A stretch of DNA of 64,000 nt from Acinetobacter gandensis. GTDB taxonomy: Bacteria > Pseudomonadota > Gammaproteobacteria > Pseudomonadales > Moraxellaceae. This document shows, piece after piece, positions 22,191-30,750 of this stretch; within the stretch, counting starts at the first letter, position 1; each line of letters starts with the position of its first letter. A program made the translations under genes and the position numbers. A model generated the notes under the pieces. It worked only from the letters and a program-made list of their open reading frames with translations. It searched no databases and was not told where the DNA came from. The stretch spans positions 47,853-111,852 of the forward strand of contig NZ_LZDS01000004.1 of NCBI RefSeq assembly GCF_001678755.1, read 5' to 3'.

Positions 22191-22733
22191 TTATAGTAAA
22201 GAGGTCTGGATACGCACTTTCATATCCAGGGCCGCCTGAACAATAAATGTTTTCATCCATTTGACTTGTTCACCCATTGGGTTGGTTTTTACAGCTGTAT
22301 CTAAAAAGCCCATGCTAGCTAACTGAAACAATTGTTGTTCAATCGCATCTTCCAGTTGGGTACTGTTTGCAGCAAGCGGTAGGTGAATTAAGTGAAATGC
22401 TTTCGGAAAATTATAAAAAGCATAGAGTAAGTTAAAGGCACGCTGATCACCTTTTAGATTACCTGCACCAATTTCATAGCCACGGTCTTGATTACTGTGC
22501 GTCACCCCAATTAAAAACTCGAGGTTATTGTCCAAAAGTTGTAGACCAAATTGCAGTCCAATTTGATCGGCTGACAGTTCGTGTTGTACAAAGTTATTTA
22601 ACGGGCTTCCATCGTCATTCAATGCTTCTTGTAAAACCAAAATGTTATTGGAATGCTGATAGAGATAGCCTGCAAGACTTGCTCTCTCAATCAGTGCTTT
22701 TAAAGTTTCAAGTGTGTAATGACTATATGGCAT
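22191..22733 (-). CDS. conserved hypothetical protein (180 aa)
   Basis: I do not recognise a family. The protein is soluble, without signal peptide or membrane segment, with mixed helix and strand composition and a Leu/Gln-rich middle (G-L-Q-F-G-L-Q-L-L-D-N). It stands alone, flanked by long non-coding stretches. Codon use resembles its neighbours, so recent transfer is not suggested. It is probably a cytoplasmic protein of the genus. Confidence 0.65.
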   Translation of the reverse strand: MPYSHYTLETLKALIERASLAGYLYQHSNNILVLQEALNDDGSPLNNFVQHELSADQIGLQFGLQLLDNNLEFLIGVTHSNQDRGYEIGAGNLKGDQRAFNLLYAFYNFPKAFHLIHLPLAANSTQLEDAIEQQLFQLASMGFLDTAVKTNPMGEQVKWMKTFIVQAALDMKVRIQTSLL

Positions 22734-23055
22734 GATCGACAGAATTTGTGAGAGACATGCTCACTGTAGGAGATTTTTATAACTTTTTATATGGATTTAT
22801 TAGAGGATTTAACGATGAGTTCATTGCTAAAAAATTAATTACAATAGCGAAAAATTTATTAGAATAAGCCACCCATTTTATGTTGCTAAAGACTTAAATT
22901 AATTAAAATTGATAAGTGCTATCAGACATTTTGTATATGACGAATAAGAATATCAATATCACAAAACAAGCAATCGTTATGAAGGCTTAATCACTATAAT
23001 GCATAAATATCTTTAAAAGTGTAATAAGTACACATATTCTAAGCTGGTGTTGTCC
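22734..23055. other. divergent intergenic region upstream of cysD
   Basis: AT-rich, with no gene. It should hold the cysD promoter and any CysB-type activator site, but no site can be assigned with confidence. Confidence 0.5.
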
Positions 23056-23970
23056 ATGTCATTAAATGAGGAAAGACTTACTCATCTTAAACAGCTTGAA
23101 GCTGAGAGTATTCATATCATCCGTGAAGTTGCTGCTGAGTTTGAAAACCCAGTCATGCTGTATTCAATTGGTAAAGATTCAGCTGTCATGCTGCATTTAG
23201 CCCTCAAAGCTTTCTATCCTGCCAAACTACCATTCCCACTACTACATGTAGACACGGGCTGGAAGTTTAAAGACATGATCAAATTCCGTGACAACATGGC
23301 GAAAGAGCATGGCTTTGACTTAATCGTGCATCAAAATAAAGAAGGGAAAGACGCAGGCGTAAACCCATTCGATTATGGTAGCTCGAAATATACCGACATC
23401 ATGAAAACTCAAGGCTTAAAACAAGCGCTTGATAAATACCAGTTCGATGCTGCTTTTGGTGGCGCACGTCGTGACGAAGAAAAGTCACGTGCAAAAGAAC
23501 GCGTATATTCATTCCGTGATTCGAAACACCGTTGGGACCCTAAAAACCAACGTCCAGAACTTTGGAACCTTTACAACGGTAAAGTGAACAAAGGCGAAAG
23601 TATTCGTGTATTCCCATTGTCTAACTGGACTGAGTTGGATATTTGGCAATATATCTACCAAGAGAACATTCCTTTGGTGCCTTTATACTTGGCTGCTGAA
23701 CGTCCTGTTGTGGAACGTAGCGGTACACTGATCATGGTTGATGATGAGCGTATGCCACTAAAAGAAGGTGAAGTGCCTCAAATGAAATCGGTACGTTTCC
23801 GTACTTTAGGTTGTTACCCATTAACGGGTGCGGTTGAATCAACTGCAACAACTTTGCCGGAAATTATCCAAGAAATGCTTTTAGCAACCAGCTCAGAGCG
23901 TCAAGGTCGTATGATTGACCATGATGAAGCGGGTTCAATGGAAAAGAAAAAGCAGGAAGGTTATTTCTAA
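23056..23970 (+). CDS. cysD: sulfate adenylyltransferase subunit 2
   Basis: A 304-residue PP-loop ATP pyrophosphatase ([10 protein letters not shown], about residues 40-49) that forms adenylyl sulfate from sulfate and ATP, driven by GTP hydrolysis on CysN. The C-terminal segment G-R-M-I-D-H-D-E...K-K-x-E-G-Y-F is diagnostic of CysD. I chose the ATG at 23056 rather than the in-frame GTG at 23047 because M-S-L-N-E-E-R-L is the conserved start. The usual partner cysN follows after 156 bp that hold a palindromic repeat. Confidence 0.96.
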   Translation: MSLNEERLTHLKQLEAESIHIIREVAAEFENPVMLYSIGKDSAVMLHLALKAFYPAKLPFPLLHVDTGWKFKDMIKFRDNMAKEHGFDLIVHQNKEGKDAGVNPFDYGSSKYTDIMKTQGLKQALDKYQFDAAFGGARRDEEKSRAKERVYSFRDSKHRWDPKNQRPELWNLYNGKVNKGESIRVFPLSNWTELDIWQYIYQENIPLVPLYLAAERPVVERSGTLIMVDDERMPLKEGEVPQMKSVRFRTLGCYPLTGAVESTATTLPEIIQEMLLATSSERQGRMIDHDEAGSMEKKKQEGYF

Positions 23971-23978
23971 GAATCTCG

Positions 23979-24072
23979 AAATCTCCCCTTGCGCAGCAGT
24001 GCTGCTCACCTCTTTTAAAAGAGGGGCTTAAAAAAGCGGAGCTAAGTCTCCCTTTTTTAAGGGAGATTTAGA
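23979..24072. repeat. palindromic intergenic repeat between cysD and cysN
   Basis: Several nested inverted repeats: GCAGCA-G-TGCTGC (23993-24005), the 16-bp palindrome CCTCTTTTAAAAGAGG (24009-24024), and CTAAGTCTCCCTT paired with AAGGGAGATTTAG (24042-24071, one mismatch). The outer arm AATCTCCCCTT (23980-23990) can also pair with AAGGGAGATT (24059-24068). It looks like a small MITE- or REP-like element of the kind scattered through Acinetobacter intergenic regions. Confidence 0.6.
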
Positions 24073-24126
24073 GGGATTTAAAGATTAAAGAAACCGATTT
24101 CAAAAGAATTTGTGGAGCTTTGAGCA

Positions 24127-25743
24127 ATGTCTCATCAATCAGAACTGATTAGCCAAGATATCTTGGCATATTTAAAACAGCACGAAAATAAAGACTTATT
24201 GCGTTTCTTGACTTGCGGTAACGTCGATGATGGTAAATCAACTTTAATTGGTCGTTTACTTTACGATTCAAAATTGATTTATGAAGATCAGTTGCAAGCT
24301 GTAACGCGTGACTCGAAAAAAGTGGGCACTACAGGTGATGCACCTGACTTGGCTTTACTTGTAGATGGTCTACAAGCTGAACGTGAGCAGGGCATTACCA
24401 TTGATGTGGCTTACCGTTATTTCTCTACAGAAAAACGTAAGTTCATTATTGCTGACACCCCAGGACACGAACAATACACGCGTAACATGGCGACAGGTGC
24501 GTCGACTGCAGATCTTGCGATTATCTTGATTGATGCGCGTTATGGCGTTCAAACACAAACGCGTCGTCACTCGTTTATTGCTAGCCTTTTGGGAATTCGC
24601 AATATTGTTGTTGCAATCAACAAAATGGACTTGGTTGAATTCTCTGAAACGCGTTTCAATGAAATTCAAGCGGAATACAACGAGTTCGTGAACCAATTGG
24701 GCGATCGTAAACCTGCAAATATTATCTTCACGCCAATTTCTGCGTTGAATGGCGATAACGTGGTGAACAAGTCGCCAAATACGCCGTGGTATACTGGCGA
24801 GACCTTGATGGGTACGCTTGAGTCGGTAGAAATTAACCGTACGTCAGCGAAAGCAGATTTCCGTTTCCCTGTGCAATATGTCAATCGTCCAAACCTTGAT
24901 TTCCGTGGTTTCTGCGGTACGATCGCACTTGGTGATATCAACGTTGGCGATACCGTAACGGCTTTACCATCAGGTAAATCATCAACAGTAAAAGAGATTG
25001 TTACTTTTGACGGCAACTTGGAACGCGCGGTTGCAGGTCAGGCTGTAACGCTTACTTTAAATGATGAAATTGATATTTCGCGCGGTAATATGCTGATTCG
25101 TGCGGATCAAGCTGTTCCTAGCATTTCACGTTCGGTAAATGCGACTGTGGTGTGGATGGCGGATCAACCGCTGGTGATTGGCAAGTTGTACAACATTAAG
25201 ATTGGTACGCAAACCGTTCCGGCCAAAGTAACCGCGATTCATTACCGTACCAACGTTAACACACTGGAGAAGGTTCAAGTCGAAAACCTTGAGCTGAATG
25301 CGATTGCCAATGTGACTGTTGAATTTGATGCGCCCGTGGTATTTGATCGTTACCAAGACAGCCGTTACACCGGTTCATTCATCTTTATTGACCGTTTAAG
25401 CAACGTAACTGTTGGTGCGGGTATGGTGGAAGAGTCTGTTGAATGGACTGCGCATAGCAACCCTGTAACAGTGGAAGATCGTGCTGCACGTTTAGGTCAA
25501 AAACCTGCTGCGGTGACGGTGTCTGCACAAGCACTGGAAAATGCACAAGCAATTGAAAGCTTGTTGATTCAGCAAGGTGTGGTTGCGATTGCGAAAGCAG
25601 GTTTAACTGCTGAGCAAGTTGCGCTTGTTCGTGAAACTGGTGTAGTTGTGATTACTGATGCTGCTGAAGGCACTGATGTGACTTATGCATTCGATACTGC
25701 TGAAGAAGTTGCTGAGAAAATTGTTGAGTTGGTTCGTCTGTAA
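24127..25743 (+). CDS. cysN: sulfate adenylyltransferase subunit 1, with degenerate C-terminal APS-kinase-like tail
   Basis: A 538-residue translational-type GTPase that drives CysD. The G motifs are G-N-V-D-D-G-K-S-T (about 33-41), D-T-P-G-H-E-Q and N-K-M-D, followed by the two beta-barrel domains to about residue 440. Beyond the usual CysN end (about 475 in E. coli) there are about 75 extra residues. They resemble a shortened CysC (APS kinase) domain as in CysNC fusions, but the P-loop position reads S-A-Q-A-L-E-N-A instead of G-x-x-G-x-G-K-S. So the tail should not be a functional kinase. This is an inference from pattern, not alignment. Confidence 0.93.
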   Translation: MSHQSELISQDILAYLKQHENKDLLRFLTCGNVDDGKSTLIGRLLYDSKLIYEDQLQAVTRDSKKVGTTGDAPDLALLVDGLQAEREQGITIDVAYRYFSTEKRKFIIADTPGHEQYTRNMATGASTADLAIILIDARYGVQTQTRRHSFIASLLGIRNIVVAINKMDLVEFSETRFNEIQAEYNEFVNQLGDRKPANIIFTPISALNGDNVVNKSPNTPWYTGETLMGTLESVEINRTSAKADFRFPVQYVNRPNLDFRGFCGTIALGDINVGDTVTALPSGKSSTVKEIVTFDGNLERAVAGQAVTLTLNDEIDISRGNMLIRADQAVPSISRSVNATVVWMADQPLVIGKLYNIKIGTQTVPAKVTAIHYRTNVNTLEKVQVENLELNAIANVTVEFDAPVVFDRYQDSRYTGSFIFIDRLSNVTVGAGMVEESVEWTAHSNPVTVEDRAARLGQKPAAVTVSAQALENAQAIESLLIQQGVVAIAKAGLTAEQVALVRETGVVVITDAAEGTDVTYAFDTAEEVAEKIVELVRL

Positions 25744-25764
25744 TCGATTAATCCACTTCAAATA

Positions 25765-25791
25765 AAAGACCCGCCGGAAGGCGGGTTTTTT
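25765..25791 (+). terminator. intrinsic terminator of cysDN
   Basis: CCCGCC-GGAA-GGCGGG followed by a T run, 27 bp after the cysN stop. Confidence 0.9.
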
Positions 25792-25890
25792 ATTGCTATA
25801 GATTAATTGCTGAAAAATAAAACACTTAAATTGTGTGTGATGGTTCTCATAAATATTTTCTCTGTAAAATGATTATATTGAGGGGTTTTT

Positions 25891-26157
25891 ATGAAAAAGT
25901 TTTTATTTTTAATGGGGTTATGTTTGGCTTTTACAGTAGAGGCTAAGCAAAATGGGCAAAGTACAGAGGTAATTAAGCAGAAAATAATACAGCAGTCTAT
26001 TGATAGTTATCCGGGAAATTGCCCTTGTCCTTACAATACTGCAAGAAATGGTAGTCGGTGTGGTAAGCGAAGTGCCTACAACCGTGCGGGTGGTTATACG
26101 CCACTTTGTTATCCTCAAGATGTGAATGACCAAATGGTTCGAGAGCATCGTAAGTAA
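25891..26157 (+). CDS. small secreted Cys-rich protein with CPCPY motif
   Basis: An 88-residue protein. Signal peptide about 1-19 (M-K-K-F-L-F-L...T-V-E-A, cleavage before K). The mature part carries four Cys in a compact motif: C-P-C-P-Y-N, then G-S-R-C-G-K-R-S-A-Y-N-R and G-G-Y-T-P-L-C-Y. From memory this motif recurs in small proteins of various proteobacteria with no known function. The Cys are probably disulfide-bonded in the periplasm or bind a metal. GAGG lies seven bases before the ATG. It is followed closely by a second secreted protein. Confidence 0.7.
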   Translation: MKKFLFLMGLCLAFTVEAKQNGQSTEVIKQKIIQQSIDSYPGNCPCPYNTARNGSRCGKRSAYNRAGGYTPLCYPQDVNDQMVREHRK

Positions 26158-26184
26158 TTAAAAAATATATTTGAATGAGTAGTG

Positions 26185-26607
26185 ATGGGGGGGAGTATGC
26201 CTAAAAATTTATTGGCGATTATAATAACTTTAATGGCTACATCGGTCTTTGCGGAAACTGAATGGGCAAATATTGGCTTTGATGCTGATAGAGAGTTTTA
26301 TTATGAATATAATCCAGCCTCGATTAGTCAAGTTAAAGAGTATTCTTATAAAGGTCATCAAAAGGTTTGGATAAGAAGTACTGTGATTAATGATATTTCT
26401 CAAGATGGATTGGCAGTTGGTGATTATAGACTTCAATTGATGTGGGTAAATTGCTCTGATAATACCTTGGGATTAAAATCTATTGTTGGTTATAAAAAGA
26501 CTGGAAACGTAATTGCTAACTATGGACGCAATTATTCATATGTTGAAATGCAAGATGCAATACCCGGTACTATGGGGCAAGCATTTGTTGATAGTGTTTG
26601 TAGCTGA
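26185..26607 (+). CDS. secreted protein resembling surface-adhesin E family
   Basis: A protein of about 140 residues with a signal peptide (I-I-I-T-L-M-A-T-S-V-F-A, cleavage before E). The mature part begins W-A-N-I-G and contains an F-Y-Y-E-Y-N-P-A-S-I motif and V-W-I-R-S, followed by two Cys near the end (W-V-N-C and S-V-C-S). This is the pattern of the small Adhesin_E-like beta proteins. The start is uncertain: GTG 26182, ATG 26185 and ATG 26197 are all in frame, and the G-rich run at 26187-26195 is too close to 26197. It is in tandem with the Cys-rich protein gene, 27 bp apart. The binding partner is unknown. Confidence 0.6.
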   Translation: MGGSMPKNLLAIIITLMATSVFAETEWANIGFDADREFYYEYNPASISQVKEYSYKGHQKVWIRSTVINDISQDGLAVGDYRLQLMWVNCSDNTLGLKSIVGYKKTGNVIANYGRNYSYVEMQDAIPGTMGQAFVDSVCS

Positions 26608-26633
26608 TAAGTTAATTAAAACAAAATTATATT

Positions 26634-26658
26634 AAGCCACTTCACAGTGGCTTTTTTA
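26634..26658 (+). terminator. intrinsic terminator
   Basis: AGCCAC-TTCACA-GTGGCT followed by T6, after the 25891-26607 gene pair. Confidence 0.8.
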
Positions 26659-26697
26659 ATATTTTAAATAAAACATGACAAATAGTAAATTAATAAT

Positions 26698-26731
26698 AAG
26701 ATATATCTTAATTAATCTTAAGGTGTATCTT
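26698..26731 (+). promoter_or_regulatory. candidate PadR operator (two direct repeats)
   Basis: AAGATATATCTT (26698-26709, a perfect palindrome) and AAGGTGTATCTT (26720-26731) are nearly identical. Their starts are 22 bp apart, about two helical turns, directly before the padR start at 26736. This is the position expected for autorepression. Confidence 0.45.
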
Positions 26732-26735
26732 TGCT

Positions 26736-27257
26736 ATGCCAAATTCAGACATCATTGCCGATATTGAAAGTCCGGTCAAGACACGTAAGCGTCTATTTGA
26801 AGCAGGGCACATGAAAATATTGGTGCTGCACCTCATCTCCCAAGCGCCCAAGTTCAGCTACGACATTATTAAAGATGTCGGTACAGTTGTCGGCGGTGGT
26901 TACAGCCCAAGTACGGGTACGATTTACCCAACGCTGAATTACTTAGAAGAACAACAGTATATTCACGCTGAACTTAATGCTGACGAGCGCAAGCAGTACA
27001 GCATTACGGCTCTAGGTACGCAACACTTAGCGGCACAACAGAGCACCATTGAAAAAATCCTCTGCCGTTTTGATACGCGTAAACAAATCCATAATAACGA
27101 AGTGTATATCGACATTAAACGTGCGATGGAAAACCTTAAAGCATCACTGCGCCTAAAAATATTGCATAGCGAACTCAGTGCAGAACAAGTACGAGAGATT
27201 GCGGACAAAATTGATCAAGCTGCAGTTGAAATTAGCCGTATGGAGTTGACCCAATGA
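26736..27257 (+). CDS. PadR family transcriptional regulator
   Basis: A 173-residue regulator. The winged-helix domain (about 20-100) has the PadR pattern: M-K-I-L-V-L-H-L-I, then Y-D-I-I-K-D-V, S-P-S-T-G-T-I-Y-P-T-L-N-Y-L-E, and a wing ending R-K-Q-Y-S-I-T. A helical C-terminal dimerisation region follows. The stop overlaps the next start (ATGA), so it is co-transcribed with a DUF3861 gene and a DUF2798 membrane protein gene, which are its likely targets. The effector is unknown. Confidence 0.9.
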   Translation: MPNSDIIADIESPVKTRKRLFEAGHMKILVLHLISQAPKFSYDIIKDVGTVVGGGYSPSTGTIYPTLNYLEEQQYIHAELNADERKQYSITALGTQHLAAQQSTIEKILCRFDTRKQIHNNEVYIDIKRAMENLKASLRLKILHSELSAEQVREIADKIDQAAVEISRMELTQ

Positions 27258-27574
27258 AACAGCATCAATATCAAATTACTGTAAAGCACGTGGCTGATGC
27301 ACAGGGCAATCCATCGGCATATACAGAGGAATTACAGTTTAATGCCTATAACCATGATGATATGTTTAAGGTGTTAGAGCATTTGACTAAAGCGCAGCTC
27401 TTTGATGATGAAAAGACCAAAGCCTTTGCTGTGGGTCTGAAGCTGTTTGGTGAAACCTTGCTAGAGAACAAAGACCATCCTTTATTTAAAGATTTCATGC
27501 CGCATTTTGGCCAATTTATGAAAACACTGAAACAAACCGTAAAAGCCCAGAACGCAGCCCAAGACGAACAATAG
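27254..27574 (+). CDS. DUF3861-like protein
   Basis: A 106-residue cytoplasmic protein matching my memory of DUF3861: an N-terminal strand (Y-Q-I-T-V-K-H), a segment F-N-A-Y-N-H-D-D, and an amphipathic helix ending P-H-F-G-Q-F-M-K-T-L-K. No catalytic motif is visible. It overlaps padR by four bases and precedes a DUF2798 gene by 10 bp. Function unknown. Confidence 0.75.
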   Translation: MKQHQYQITVKHVADAQGNPSAYTEELQFNAYNHDDMFKVLEHLTKAQLFDDEKTKAFAVGLKLFGETLLENKDHPLFKDFMPHFGQFMKTLKQTVKAQNAAQDEQ

Positions 27575-27584
27575 GTATTTACAG

Positions 27585-27866
27585 ATGAATCAACTCCCAA
27601 AATTTCATCCCAAACATCTGGCATGGCTGATGCCGTTATTTTTATCAGGCATTATGAGCGGTTCAATCTCATGCTTTAATATGCTAATGAATAAAGGCCT
27701 GGTCGACGGTTTTATTGGTATTTGGCTACGCGCTTGGGGTATGTCGTGGATGGTGGCGTTTCCGCTAATATTAATTATGCTGCCGTTGGTACGTAAGTTT
27801 CTGATGCAGTTTGTACAGATGCCGCCAGCAGTTCAAGAAACAGTTAAAAAACCTGCAGCTGAATAA
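27585..27866 (+). CDS. DUF2798-like small membrane protein
   Basis: A 93-residue protein with two predicted transmembrane helices (about 12-34 and 48-72) and a conserved-looking loop containing W-L-R-A-W-G-M-S-W. This is the layout of DUF2798. It is the third gene of the padR operon. Function unknown; a PadR-controlled inner-membrane protein suggests a stress or efflux context, but that is only inference. It converges on the thioredoxin-like gene with a 12-bp gap. Confidence 0.75.
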   Translation: MNQLPKFHPKHLAWLMPLFLSGIMSGSISCFNMLMNKGLVDGFIGIWLRAWGMSWMVAFPLILIMLPLVRKFLMQFVQMPPAVQETVKKPAAE

Positions 27867-27878
27867 AATACGAATGCT

Positions 27879-28223
27879 TTAGGCTTGATGTTCCTGCATG
27901 GTTTTTAAAATGATACTTTGCAGGTTAGATTTCGTTTTTACACCTGCTATTCGTTGTACCACTTGCCCTTGATAGAAAATCAAAGTGGAAGGCAAGCCAT
28001 AGACGTTATAGCGCAGGGTAAGAATGGGCGATTGATCAACATTCACCTTACCAAATTTCAGGTTTAGAAATTGTGCTGACATTTGCGTAGCGCATTGTTC
28101 AAAGATTGGAAAGTTTTGCACGCACGGTGCGCACCAGTCCGCATAAAAGCGAATTACTGCAAAACCGTCAAACCATTCATAATCGCTGTAGTTATCTTCG
28201 TTATATTCAACAACCTGAACCAT
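27879..28223 (-). CDS. thioredoxin family protein
   Basis: A 114-residue single-domain thioredoxin fold. It has the active site W-C-A-P-C (about residues 31-35), the cis-Pro segment (Y-G-L-P-S-T) and the usual D-Q-S-P strand. It has no signal peptide, so it is cytoplasmic. It stands alone on the minus strand and is probably a minor thiol-disulfide oxidoreductase distinct from the main TrxA. Confidence 0.87.
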   Translation of the reverse strand: MVQVVEYNEDNYSDYEWFDGFAVIRFYADWCAPCVQNFPIFEQCATQMSAQFLNLKFGKVNVDQSPILTLRYNVYGLPSTLIFYQGQVVQRIAGVKTKSNLQSIILKTMQEHQA

Positions 28224-28355
28224 GTGCTGCCTATTATCAATTTGCTAAATAGTCAGCCAATTATACATAAGTCCATTGTTATTCAATCTGCATGCTTTCT
28301 ATGTTCAAATAGTGCAGAGATAGATGAATAGTCAATAATTGAAAAAGGAAGAACA

Positions 28356-29348
28356 ATGTCACAGGCTTTGATGCAACAAGTCATTATTACCGAACCGGGC
28401 GGCGTAGAAAAATTGGCCTATGAAAGCGTTGCTGTACCTACTGCAAAATCTGATGAAGTACTGGTAAAGGTTCATGCCTTTGGTATTAACCGTCCAGACA
28501 TCTTACAGCGTCAAGGTTTATATCCAATGCCTAAAGGTGTAACACCTGTACCGGGTTTAGAAGTTGCAGGCGAGGTGGTTGCAGTCGGTGCTGATGTCAC
28601 CTTATTTAAAGTGGGTGATAAAGTCTGTGGCCTAACCAATGGTGGTGGTTATGCTGAGTATTGTGTTGTACCTGAAAGCCAAACTTTGAGTATTCCTGAA
28701 GGGGTGAGCTTTACTCAAGCAGCGGCCATTCCTGAAACGTTCTTTACAGTTTGGGCAAATGTATTCCAAATGGGTAAAGCCAAAGCAGGTGAAACGGTAC
28801 TTATACATGGCGGTACTAGCGGTATTGGTACTACAGCGATTATGTTGTGTAATGCTTTAGGTATGAAAACCTTTGCGACGGTAGGTTCAGATGAAAAAGT
28901 CGCTGCTATTTCAAATATCACTCATGCCATTAACTATAAAACTCAAGACTTTGAGCAAGTGATTAATGAGGCGACCGCTGAGCAAGGCGTCGATGTGATT
29001 TTAGATATCGTGGGTGCACCGTATTTAGCACAGAACTTAAATCTATTACGTCGTGATGGTCGTTTGGTTTATATCGCATTCTTAGGTGGTGCAAAAGCCA
29101 AAGAGGTGAAGTTAGGTCAAATCATGATGAAACGCTTAACCATTACCGGTTCAACCATGCGTGCACGTAATACCGAAGAAAAAGCAGAAATTGCTAAGGG
29201 TATTCAGGAAAATGTTGTGCCTTTATGGGCAAAAGGTGAATGCCTGCCAATGATCTACAAGACATTTAAGTTTGATCAAATCCAAGAAGCACATGCAGCC
29301 ATGGATAAAGGTGATCATGTGGGTAAGATTGTGGTCGAAGTAATTTAA
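28356..29348 (+). CDS. NAD(P)H quinone oxidoreductase (zinc-independent MDR family)
   Basis: A 330-residue medium-chain reductase of the quinone oxidoreductase (PIG3-like) type. The N-terminal GroES-like domain contains N-R-P-D-I-L-Q-R-Q-G; the Rossmann domain starts H-G-G-T-S-G-I-G. It lacks the structural and catalytic zinc Cys clusters of alcohol dehydrogenases. It probably reduces quinones or other alpha,beta-unsaturated carbonyls with NADPH. It is a single gene with a GGAAG ribosome-binding site. Confidence 0.88.
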   Translation: MSQALMQQVIITEPGGVEKLAYESVAVPTAKSDEVLVKVHAFGINRPDILQRQGLYPMPKGVTPVPGLEVAGEVVAVGADVTLFKVGDKVCGLTNGGGYAEYCVVPESQTLSIPEGVSFTQAAAIPETFFTVWANVFQMGKAKAGETVLIHGGTSGIGTTAIMLCNALGMKTFATVGSDEKVAAISNITHAINYKTQDFEQVINEATAEQGVDVILDIVGAPYLAQNLNLLRRDGRLVYIAFLGGAKAKEVKLGQIMMKRLTITGSTMRARNTEEKAEIAKGIQENVVPLWAKGECLPMIYKTFKFDQIQEAHAAMDKGDHVGKIVVEVI

Positions 29349-29401
29349 ATATAAATTTTTGAGAATAAAGTATTTAAGAAATACAGTTCTAAAGTAAGAA
29401 G

Positions 29402-29427
29402 AGAGGGCGTTGTCCCTCTTTTTTTAT
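29402..29427 (+). terminator. intrinsic terminator of the quinone reductase gene
   Basis: AGAGGG-CGTTGT-CCCTCT followed by a T run. Confidence 0.8.
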
Positions 29428-29448
29428 TGGTGTGTTAAATTTTAGGCA

Positions 29449-29475
29449 TAAAAAAACCAGCTTATCGCTGGGTTC
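29449..29475 (-). terminator. terminator of the tRNA operon
   Basis: On the minus strand CCAGC-GATAA-GCTGG is followed by a run of T. It lies about 35 bp beyond the tRNA-Leu 3' end. Confidence 0.75.
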
Positions 29476-29506
29476 TTTATTTACACCATCTTCAGTAGTA
29501 GAAGAA

Positions 29507-29592
29507 TGGTGCCCGAGGCCAGACTCGAACTGGCACGCTTTGTGGGCGGGGGATTTTAAATCCCCTGTGTCTACCGATTTCACCACTCGGGC
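29507..29592 (-). tRNA. tRNA-Leu (anticodon TAA)
   Basis: On the minus strand the cloverleaf begins GCCCGAGTGG and ends ...TCGGGC-A-CCA with an encoded CCA. The anticodon stem GGGGA/TCCCC encloses the loop TTTAAAA, giving anticodon TAA. A class II long variable arm is present, and the total length of 86 nt fits tRNA-Leu. It lies 10 bp after tRNA-Cys in the same transcript. Confidence 0.97.
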
Positions 29593-29602
29593 TTAACAAG
29601 AT

Positions 29603-29676
29603 TGGAGGCGGAGGTCGGAATCGAACCGGCGTACACGGAGTTGCAGTCCGCTGCATGACCACTCTGCCACCCCGCC
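29603..29676 (-). tRNA. tRNA-Cys (anticodon GCA)
   Basis: On the minus strand the 5' acceptor arm GGCGGGG pairs with CTCCGCC, followed by T-CCA. The anticodon loop holds GCA, and the TTCGATTCC T-loop sequence is present. It is 74 nt long. First gene of the two-tRNA operon. Confidence 0.97.
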
Positions 29677-29693
29677 ATGTCTTGTTGATGCGT

Positions 29694-29721
29694 ATATTAG
29701 CAAGCTCTGAAAAAAAAACAA
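29694..29721 (-). promoter_or_regulatory. candidate promoter of the tRNA-Cys/tRNA-Leu operon
   Basis: On the minus strand there is a -35 TTGTTT (29716-29721) and a -10 TAATAT (29694-29699) with a 16-bp spacer. Transcription would start a few bases before the tRNA-Cys 5' end. Confidence 0.5.
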
Positions 29722-29828
29722 TAGCAGATTCATCTGTATGAGCATAAAAGCAGCATACAAGGTAAAAAATTTAAAATAATCATGTATTATGTGCAAAATT
29801 GATTCATATCATCACTTGGAGAAGTGCC

Positions 29829-30677
29829 GTGGCATTAGTTTTAGATGGTCGTGCATTGGCGAAGCAAATTGAAGCTGACTTGTTAACTCGCGTTGAAGCG
29901 CTAAAAGAGAAAACTGGTCGTACCCCAATTCTTGCGACTATTTTGGTAGGTGACGATGGTGCATCTGCAACTTATGTACGTATGAAAGGGAATGCTTGCC
30001 GCCGTGTTGGTATGGATTCATTAAAAGTTGAGCTTCCTAAAGAAACCACAACTGAACAATTACTTGCTGAAATTGAAAAATTAAATGCAAACCCAGATGT
30101 TCACGGTATTTTGTTACAACACCCAGTACCTGCTCAAATTGACGAACGTGCTTGCTTCGATGCAATCTCACTTGAAAAAGACGTTGATGGTGTTACTTGC
30201 TTAGGCTTCGGTCGTATGGCGATGGGTGAAGCTGCGTATGGTTCTGCAACACCAGCAGGCATCATGACCATTTTGAAAGAAAACAACATTGAAATCGCAG
30301 GTAAACACGCGGTAGTTGTGGGTCGTTCAGCAATTTTGGGTAAACCAATGTCTGCAATGTTACTTGAAGCAAATGCGACAGTGACTACTTGCCACTCACG
30401 TACTCAAAACTTGGCTGACTTTGTTAAACAAGCTGACATTATTGTAGGTGCGGTTGGTAAAGCTGAATTGATTCAAAAAGATTGGATCAAACCGGGTGCT
30501 GTAGTGGTTGATGCTGGCTTCCATCCACGTGATGGCGGCGGTGTAGGTGATATCCAATTGGTGGGGATTGAAGAAGTTGCTTCTGCTTATACTCCTGTTC
30601 CAGGTGGTGTAGGCCCAATGACCATTACAACGTTGATTCGTCAAACTGTTGAAGCTGCTGAAAAAGCGTTGGGTTAA
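29829..30677 (+). CDS. folD: methylenetetrahydrofolate dehydrogenase / methenyltetrahydrofolate cyclohydrolase
   Basis: A 282-residue bifunctional enzyme of one-carbon metabolism that interconverts 5,10-methylene- and 10-formyl-THF. It has Y-V-R-M-K with the catalytic Lys (about 53), Q-H-P-V-P substrate motif, D-V-D-G, and the NADP-binding [10 protein letters not shown]. The C-terminal P-G-G-V-G-P-M-T motif completes the signature. The start is the GTG at 29829, with GGAG seven bases before it; the longer in-frame TTG start at 29799 lacks such a site. It is a single gene. Confidence 0.96.
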   Translation: MALVLDGRALAKQIEADLLTRVEALKEKTGRTPILATILVGDDGASATYVRMKGNACRRVGMDSLKVELPKETTTEQLLAEIEKLNANPDVHGILLQHPVPAQIDERACFDAISLEKDVDGVTCLGFGRMAMGEAAYGSATPAGIMTILKENNIEIAGKHAVVVGRSAILGKPMSAMLLEANATVTTCHSRTQNLADFVKQADIIVGAVGKAELIQKDWIKPGAVVVDAGFHPRDGGGVGDIQLVGIEEVASAYTPVPGGVGPMTITTLIRQTVEAAEKALG

Positions 30678-30750
30678 TCTTTTAATTAAAAGATATTTAT
30701 GTCACAACGGAGTCTTACCGTTATAACTTATAAATGTAAGAAGCCCGTAT

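Noticed and set aside
29389..29796. Two minus-strand ORFs overlapping the tRNA genes
   Set aside because: They cross the tRNA-Leu and tRNA-Cys genes; the tRNA cloverleaves are unambiguous and the ORFs are chance readings.
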